Source: JANYCG01 sp031431035 (GTDB lineage Bacteria; Pseudomonadota; Gammaproteobacteria; Burkholderiales; Burkholderiaceae_C). Taken from it: a DNA stretch of 11,815 nucleotides. Each line of letters opens with the position of its first letter. Positions within the stretch are counted from its first letter, which is position 1. This document shows, piece after piece, positions 8,901 to 11,815 of this stretch. The stretch is from the NCBI GenBank assembly GCA_031431035.1, contig JANPCR010000113.1, positions 1 through 11,815 of the forward strand, written 5' to 3'. A program made the position numbers and the translations under genes. The notes under the pieces were generated by a model, which saw only the letters and a program-made list of their open reading frames with translations, had not been told where the DNA came from and searched no databases.

Positions 8901-8972
8901 TTCGGTCGCAGCAAGCTTTGTGGGCTTTTTGGACCAGCTGAATTTGAAATACGGGTTCATAGCTTTTGGCAT
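5970..8972 (-). CDS. Zinc-dependent metalloprotease lipoprotein (DUF5118/DUF5117/DUF4953)
   Basis: A 1000-residue predicted secreted metallopeptidase. The active site is a metzincin motif HEVGHTLGLKH (602-612): zinc ligands His602, His606 and His612, catalytic Glu603, and a Met-turn SVMDYN (Met641). Upstream, KPFAEIIKDAK (155-165) and the following KVWLEIPKAAFNKPF match the short DUF5118 segment; about 195-415 is DUF5117-like; YWMDKNIPPKYRP with EWNKAFEKIGF (427-456) leads into the catalytic DUF4953 part. The N-terminus has LLAAC (Cys59), a lipobox after a short hydrophobic stretch, preceded by an unusually long 43-residue leader. Residues 72-155 are a low-complexity Ala/Pro/Thr/Ser linker, probably a tether. 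Starts at ATG 8972 or ATG 8960 are both possible; neither has a good ribosome binding site. Substrate unknown. The transporter gene follows 99 bp downstream, suggesting proteolysis coupled to uptake; that is inference. Confidence 0.9.
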   Translation of the reverse strand: MPKAMNPYFKFSWSKKPTKLAATEFVQSTESAPSTQPAPTIQLSQIALICTSVTLLAACAGMDIRPQAGSMPAYGAAPATPAATATPAPAPTTPTPTPFSNAASVAAANSAAKPADPTSPPPAPQAGASAPAAVASAPGAAASAARPPVDPTAPKPFAEIIKDAKVQAGLFPIWRKDEKVWLEIPKAAFNKPFFFTINVASSVGERGLYASLMQNDAMVEWRRIGNQVQLIALNTKFRGEGASKLAVSQAFSPSLLAGMPVASAEHPTSKGVLVDASFLMSDISGYSTQIESAFRLPYALDRANSYFEATRTEPGLSTLTTRVLYATPRIPAPPITPSPIPATSPPTATADPRSFFVSFVYNFAALPETPMAPRLSDARLGHFTESFNDLTSDQKPNTRVHYVTRWRLEKKDPAAALSEPVKPIVYWMDKNIPPKYRPAVEAGIVEWNKAFEKIGFKNAVLAKQQPDDADWDNMDATHASIRWFVGADVGFARGPSHTDPRTGEILDADIAMSDVFARGSRRFIVEDVGMTANQRLTQLSQGWKSRGSMGGAAHDASCSYAQDIAGEMDFAMDVLEARGDIAPDSPEAEAFVMGVITDTIMHEVGHTLGLKHNFKASTTITRAQLQDKAYTEANGLSGSVMDYNAYNVAVEGERQGSVNGRKLGAYDYWAIEYAYKPLDAATEAAELGKIADRSTDPKLAYADDADAGGFGGNEGIDPLANRFDLGDDPLAYYKKRLKLSQELWARVQARGAQPGDDPLRQRRILMAGFRQVQTASELVGKYVGGMHTVRDLPGSRTGRPNFKPVEPAKQREALQFLATSLFSADSFRFDPKFLANLSGDFNEWERQGPANVRGTVLRAQTTAMDRLLSGGTAQRLLDLPNYLEPAERKGMISLNEVYATLQSSIWSELKTGSDIDGLRRNLQREHLRRLQTALTRGAPGMPADALSLARLHATKLQADLRGAVAKSGSAKAGQSIETQAHLAESLGILTESLRATMQRS

Positions 8973-9022
8973 GGGTTAGTCAATGGGTATGACGGGCTCT
9001 AAAAAGGACAAACGATAACTGC

Positions 9023-9067
9023 TTTTAGGGGCAAAGCCGAGGCTACCTCGGGGAAACCCCTGCAAAA
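9023..9067. other. Structured stem-loop with symmetric internal loop
   Basis: Read on the plus strand: TTTT (9023-9026) pairs with AAAA (9064-9067) across a two-base bulge (GC); AGGGG (9027-9031) pairs with CCCCT (9057-9061); a 5x5 internal loop (CAAAG opposite GGAAA); then CCGAGG (9037-9042) pairs with CCTCGG (9045-9050 region) around a three-base loop CTA. No T-run follows on either strand, so a simple terminator is unlikely. On the minus strand it would lie in the 5' leader of the metalloprotease mRNA, about 50-95 bases before the start, where it could act as a regulatory element. Function unknown. Confidence 0.45.
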
Positions 9068-9116
9068 CAATCAGGCACGGCAGCGGGCATTTGGGGGGTG
9101 ATCATGATTGGGTCGC

Positions 9117-9179
9117 AATTTGCTATATTTATAGTAGCAAAAAAGTGATATTCTGCGTGAGCTAGAGGTCTTTTTTATC
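9117..9179 (+). repeat. Degraded intergenic repeat, copy A
   Basis: A 63-bp element aligning without gaps to 11641-11703 (copy B) with about 43 of 63 identical bases by hand count. It begins with an imperfect hairpin, TTTGCTA (9119-9125) and TAGCAAA (9135-9141), and ends with the best-conserved block GAGCTAGAGG followed by a T-rich tail. I associate this architecture, from memory, with a dispersed intergenic repeat common in Comamonadaceae. No coding capacity. Confidence 0.6.
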
Positions 9180-9229
9180 AAAAAATAGATAAAACTTTAC
9201 CCGCCAGACTCTGAGGGACTTCATGCGCT

Positions 9230-9285
9230 AAACCTCAAAAGTCAAACCTCTAAAGTCAATCCCAAACAGTCCATCCCCAAAACGC
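9230..9285 (+). repeat. 14-bp iterons upstream of the hybrid kinase gene
   Basis: Four head-to-tail 14-bp units: AAACCTCAAAAGTC (9230-9243), AAACCTCTAAAGTC (9244-9257, one mismatch), AATCCCAAACAGTC (9258-9271, four mismatches to unit 1) and CATCCCCAAAACGC (9272-9285, five mismatches). They lie about 200 bp before the kinase start. Spacing near 1.3 helical turns is not typical of in-phase operator sites. They may be a protein-binding array or slippage-derived. Confidence 0.5.
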
Positions 9286-9486
9286 CAGGCTTGCCCCCGC
9301 GTGACATAGGCAATAGTTTCAAGTGGTCAAGTGCGGCTACACGTCTACCCTTGCCCCTACCCATACCCCCTCTATCAGTCCCATTACATAATTACAATAG
9401 CGCCAAATGCTTGTTTATCAGTCTTCCCCGCCCGTTCTCGGCCTTTTGTGGCGATTCATGGCGATTCAGGTGGCCATGCAATTCGC

Positions 9487-11610
9487 GTGCTTTCTCGCTC
9501 GCTGCCGGAGCGCCAAGCCTTGACCCGGGCCCTCAACCTGACCCGTTACTTCTCGGTCGTCAGCCTGGTGTTGATCGTCCTGGCGTCGGTCGTTTTGAGC
9601 GTCGCCTACGACCGCAATGCTGAAAATGAACTGATTCTGCGCGGTGATCAACGCAACCAGGCGCAGGCGCGTTGGCTGGTGAACCTGCTCGATTTGCAGT
9701 CGGGCTTGCCCCCGGCGGCAACTCCCGAGCCGGGCAAGCTGGCCGCCGAAAATGATGCGAACGCGCAATCTAAGCAGCGGGTTTTGCAACGCATGATGGC
9801 CAGCACCACACTGCGCAAGTTCAAGTTTTACAACCCCGCTGGGCAGGTCGTTTACAGCAGCGAAATAGCCAAGCCGGCGGCCAACCAGGCAACAAACCCC
9901 GGCTTCAAAGCCGCGGCTGCTGGTAGCCCGCAGGTTGAGCTTGCGCGCCGTGGCATGCTGTCAGTTTCAGACGGTGGCGTGCAAAGCACTGACGTGCTGG
10001 GCTCGTATTTCCCGCTTTATGACGACGCCCACAAGTTGGTCGGCGTGGTCGAAATTGTTGACGATGTGAGCCAATCGGTCGCCGCCATCAACGAGACGCG
10101 GTACAAGGTGTTTGCGTTGACCGCCGGCCTTTTGCTATTGTTGTACGCCCTGCTGATGGTGTTTATTGTTCGGGCAGACCCTATCATCAGCGGCAATGCG
10201 GCCCAATTGCAAACCGAGGCGACCGAGCGTGCGCGGGCGCTGGTGCAGGCTAAAGCAGACCGCGAGATGGCGCAACAGGCGACAAGCGAGGCGCAACACG
10301 CAATTCGCGAGGCGCATGCCCAGCGAGCACTGGCCGACGCGGCGCGGACTGAATCTGACGCCGCCAGAGTTAATTTTGACGCTGCCAGAGCGGAATTGGA
10401 GTCAGCGCGCGCAGAATCTGAGTCAGCCAGAGATGAAGCAGAATCAGCCAGAGCTGAGGCCGACGTTGCCAACCGCGCCAAGTCACAGTTTTTGGCGAAT
10501 ATGAGCCACGAGATTCGTACGCCGATGAATTCAATCATCGGGTTTTCTGACCTGGTGCTGCTGGAGCCCTTGACAAACCCCCTGCCAGAGTACGTGGGGC
10601 ACATCAAGGCTTCGGCGGTCAGCCTGTTGGGCATCATCAACGATGTACTGGATTTGTCCAGGCTGGACGCGGGCAAGGTCGCATTGCAAATGGAGCGGTT
10701 TTCGCCACGGCAATTGGCCAGTGCCGTGACATCTGCGCTGGCGCAGCGTGCCGCTGACAAAAATCTGCAACTGCGCGCAGTGCTGGACCCGAACCTGCCA
10801 TCCTGGGTCAAAGGTGATGCGCGCCGCTTGCAGCAGGTGCTGATGAGCCTGGTAGACAACGCGGTCAAATTCACGACCGAGGGTGTTGTGACCCTGACAA
10901 TTGAGCAAGTCAGCCAAGGCCCCGAAGTGATGTTGACGTTCAAGGTCAGCGACACTGGCAGGGGCATTGCGCCCTCCGATTTGGAGCGGATTTTCAAGCC
11001 GTTTGAGCAAGTGACAGCCGACGGTGCGCCGGCCTATGGCGGCACCGGTCTGGGGCTGGCTCTGGCGTCGGGTCTGGTGCAATTGATGAATGGCGAACTG
11101 GCTGTGAGCAGCAGCCTGGGACACGGCAGCGAGTTCAGTTTCAGCGCTGCGTTTGAACCGGTTTTTGTGTCAGACCAATTCGTCGCCAGCGCTCCGATGC
11201 CGCTGGAGGCCACTTTGAATGCGCAACAAATGCAGTCCAAAACAGTGCTGTTGGTGGAAGACAATTTGATCAATCAAAAGCTGGCGCAAAACATGTTGAA
11301 GCGCCTGGGCTGCACCACTATTTTGGCGGTGGATGGGCTGCAAGGGGCCAAGCTGGCGCGCCAACCGGGCATTGACCTGATTTTGATGGACATGCAAATG
11401 CCCGTGATGGACGGCCTGCAATCGACCCGCACCATTCGGGCGGAAGAGGTCCAAAACGGTCGTCTGCCTGTGCCGATAGTGGCTTTGACAGCCAACGCCA
11501 TGGAGTCCGACAAGCGTGTCTGTTTTGAAGCAGGCATGAATGGATTCATGTCCAAACCCTACCAGTTTGCTGACCTGGAGCGCATGGTTAGGCGTTATTT
11601 GCGGGCTTGA
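9487..11610 (+). CDS. Membrane-bound hybrid sensor histidine kinase/response regulator
   Basis: From GTG 9487 the protein has 707 residues. Order: transmembrane helix 1 (about 22-41), a periplasmic sensor domain (42-207, with KFKFYNPAGQVVYSSE as in extracytoplasmic PAS/Cache-like folds), transmembrane helix 2 (208-228), a roughly 100-residue Ala/Glu/Arg coiled coil (235-332), the dimerisation domain with phospho-acceptor His341 in FLANMSHEIRTPMNSI, the ATPase domain (N-box DNAVKF, Asn458; DTGRGI; FKPFEQ; GGTGLGLAL) and a C-terminal receiver (acidic Glu591/Asp592, phospho-acceptor Asp635 in LILMDMQMPVMDG, Thr668, Lys690). All key residues are present. No HAMP domain is evident; the coiled coil takes its place. 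No Hpt domain or output regulator is encoded here, so the phosphorelay partner lies elsewhere. The start is uncertain: the frame is open back to GTG 9331, but 9331-9486 does not look coding. Confidence 0.9.
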   Translation: MLSRSLPERQALTRALNLTRYFSVVSLVLIVLASVVLSVAYDRNAENELILRGDQRNQAQARWLVNLLDLQSGLPPAATPEPGKLAAENDANAQSKQRVLQRMMASTTLRKFKFYNPAGQVVYSSEIAKPAANQATNPGFKAAAAGSPQVELARRGMLSVSDGGVQSTDVLGSYFPLYDDAHKLVGVVEIVDDVSQSVAAINETRYKVFALTAGLLLLLYALLMVFIVRADPIISGNAAQLQTEATERARALVQAKADREMAQQATSEAQHAIREAHAQRALADAARTESDAARVNFDAARAELESARAESESARDEAESARAEADVANRAKSQFLANMSHEIRTPMNSIIGFSDLVLLEPLTNPLPEYVGHIKASAVSLLGIINDVLDLSRLDAGKVALQMERFSPRQLASAVTSALAQRAADKNLQLRAVLDPNLPSWVKGDARRLQQVLMSLVDNAVKFTTEGVVTLTIEQVSQGPEVMLTFKVSDTGRGIAPSDLERIFKPFEQVTADGAPAYGGTGLGLALASGLVQLMNGELAVSSSLGHGSEFSFSAAFEPVFVSDQFVASAPMPLEATLNAQQMQSKTVLLVEDNLINQKLAQNMLKRLGCTTILAVDGLQGAKLARQPGIDLILMDMQMPVMDGLQSTRTIRAEEVQNGRLPVPIVALTANAMESDKRVCFEAGMNGFMSKPYQFADLERMVRRYLRA
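10357..10467 (+). repeat. Degenerate 21-bp repeats encoding the kinase coiled coil
   Basis: Residues 291-327 of the kinase repeat with a seven-residue period: FDAARAE, LESARAE, SESARDE, AESARAE, ADVANRA. At DNA level this is a degenerate 21-bp tandem repeat, clearest around 10410-10460 (GAATCTGAGTCAGCCAGAG, then GAAGCAGAATCAGCCAGAG). The heptads form a charged signalling helix joining transmembrane helix 2 to the phospho-acceptor helix. Confidence 0.6.
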
Positions 11611-11640
11611 GCTGGGTTCAGATGGGTTGAATAGGATCAA

Positions 11641-11703
11641 CATTTGCTATTATAAATATAGCAAACTATCGAGCATATTCGAGAGCTAGAGGCCTATTTA
11701 ATC
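11641..11703 (+). repeat. Degraded intergenic repeat, copy B, probable kinase terminator region
   Basis: Second copy of the element at 9117-9179, in the same orientation and 30 bp after the kinase stop. It has a perfect 8-bp hairpin, TTTGCTAT (11643-11650) and ATAGCAAA (11658-11665), and the conserved block GAGCTAGAGGCCT. Similarity to copy A stops at 11703. The hairpin is AT-rich and lacks a T-run directly after it, so a terminator role is only possible. Confidence 0.6.
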
Positions 11704-11815
11704 TTGGATTCCAGTACGAAGTGCAACAGCGTCTAGTTTAAGGGTTGGAGTTCGAGGGCGTAGAACACCTCATGGGGGGTTCGATATCCCAGGCATTTTC
11801 TGGGCCGATGATTGA
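11704..11815 (-). mobile_element. End of an IS30-family insertion sequence, cut by window edge
   Basis: The DNA to the right of 11703 carries the 3' end of an IS30-type transposase gene on the minus strand, with about 29 bp between its stop and the repeat boundary, a normal distance for the terminal inverted repeat of this family. The terminal repeat would lie within about 11704-11730 (TTGGATTCCAGTACGAAG...). The other end is outside the window, so the boundary and completeness are inferred. Confidence 0.6.
11733..11815 (-). CDS. IS30-family transposase, C-terminal fragment in view
   Basis: Minus-strand reading from the right edge to TAG at 11733-11735 gives 26 complete codons beginning Asn-His and containing RPRKCLGYRTPHEVFY. 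The pattern NxRPRKxLGYxTPxEVF is the highly conserved C-terminal end of IS30-family DDE transposases, which lies just after the catalytic Glu helix. The upstream part, with the catalytic Asp-Asp-Glu residues, is outside the window, so I cannot say whether the gene is intact. The tail after the motif (ALELQPLN) is short, as usual in this family. Confidence 0.72.
   Translation of the reverse strand, partial: NHRPRKCLGYRTPHEVFYALELQPLN

Larger units (their letters stand above)
8973..9486. other. Divergent non-coding region of about 500 bp
   Basis: This gap separates the metalloprotease (minus) and the hybrid kinase (plus). It holds, in order, a 45-base structured hairpin (9023-9067), an 8-bp palindrome ATCATGAT (9101-9108), a degraded repeat (9117-9179), an A/T-rich tract (9171-9195), 14-bp iterons (9230-9285) and a pyrimidine-rich stretch (9340-9390). 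Readings of the + strand at 9331-9486 are open in the kinase frame, but the peptide is Pro/Tyr/His-rich and does not look like coding sequence. No promoter could be placed with confidence. Confidence 0.5.

Noticed and set aside
8125..8979. A 284-codon plus-strand open frame with a Gly/Ala/Val-rich product
   Set aside because: It mirrors the low-complexity Ala/Pro linker of the metalloprotease on the opposite strand; no independent start signal or domain.
9027..9061. Possible cyclic-di-GMP riboswitch because of GCAAAGCC in the hairpin
   Set aside because: The rest of the GEMM architecture (second helix, GGUAGGUAGCGGGGUUACC-like segment) is absent; only a short string matches.
9458..9523. A 21-codon upstream open frame (MAIQVAMQFACF...) overlapping the kinase start
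   Set aside because: No ribosome binding site and no attenuator-like hairpin beside it; the overlap depends on the uncertain kinase start, so it is not called as a leader peptide.
10017..10997. A 326-codon minus-strand open frame inside the kinase gene
   Set aside because: It is antisense to the coiled coil and kinase core; its Ser/Ala/Asp repeats reflect the heptad repeat read backwards.

Overview
The window looks like chromosomal DNA of a betaproteobacterium, most likely Burkholderiales/Comamonadaceae (the Rhodoferax, Polaromonas and Acidovorax neighbourhood). This rests on moderately high GC coding sequence, Ala-rich lipoproteins, the style of the LuxR-type regulator and hybrid kinase, and two degraded copies of an intergenic repeat that ends in GCTAGAGG(C/T)CT, which I associate from memory with that family. 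No rRNA, tRNA, CRISPR array or phage genes were seen.

Layout, left to right: (1) 1-321, minus, 5' part of a DUF2975-like membrane protein running off the left edge. (2) An AT-rich divergent promoter region with a perfect 27-bp palindrome (446-472). (3) 510-1127, plus, a small unrecognised lipoprotein. (4) 1154-2776, minus, a complete amidase-signature enzyme with an apparent Tat/lipoprotein export signal. (5) 2940-4049, plus, a LuxR-type regulator transcribed divergently from the amidase, with two dyads in the shared control region. (6) 4104-5870, minus, a PAT/AmpG-like MFS transporter. (7) 5970-8972, minus, a 1000-residue DUF5117/DUF4953 zinc metalloprotease lipoprotein directly upstream of the transporter and in the same orientation. 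(8) About 500 bp of gene-free DNA with a strong stem-loop, a degraded repeat and 14-bp iterons. (9) 9487-11610, plus, a membrane-bound hybrid histidine kinase/response regulator. (10) A second copy of the repeat, then the end of an IS30-family insertion sequence (partial transposase, minus, to the right edge).

Probable functional units: the regulator and the amidase form a divergent pair, and the regulator may control the amidase through the dyads between them. The metalloprotease and the transporter are probably co-transcribed and could form a break-down-and-import pair for peptides or wall fragments; that is inference. The hybrid kinase stands alone with no partner regulator beside it, carries its own receiver domain, and is bracketed by the two repeat copies.

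Most genes belong to known families. I did not find a clearly new multi-gene system. The least explained items are non-coding: the 27-bp palindrome, the internal-loop hairpin at 9023-9067, the 14-bp iterons at 9230-9285, and the repeat pair with an IS30 end apparently abutting one copy.
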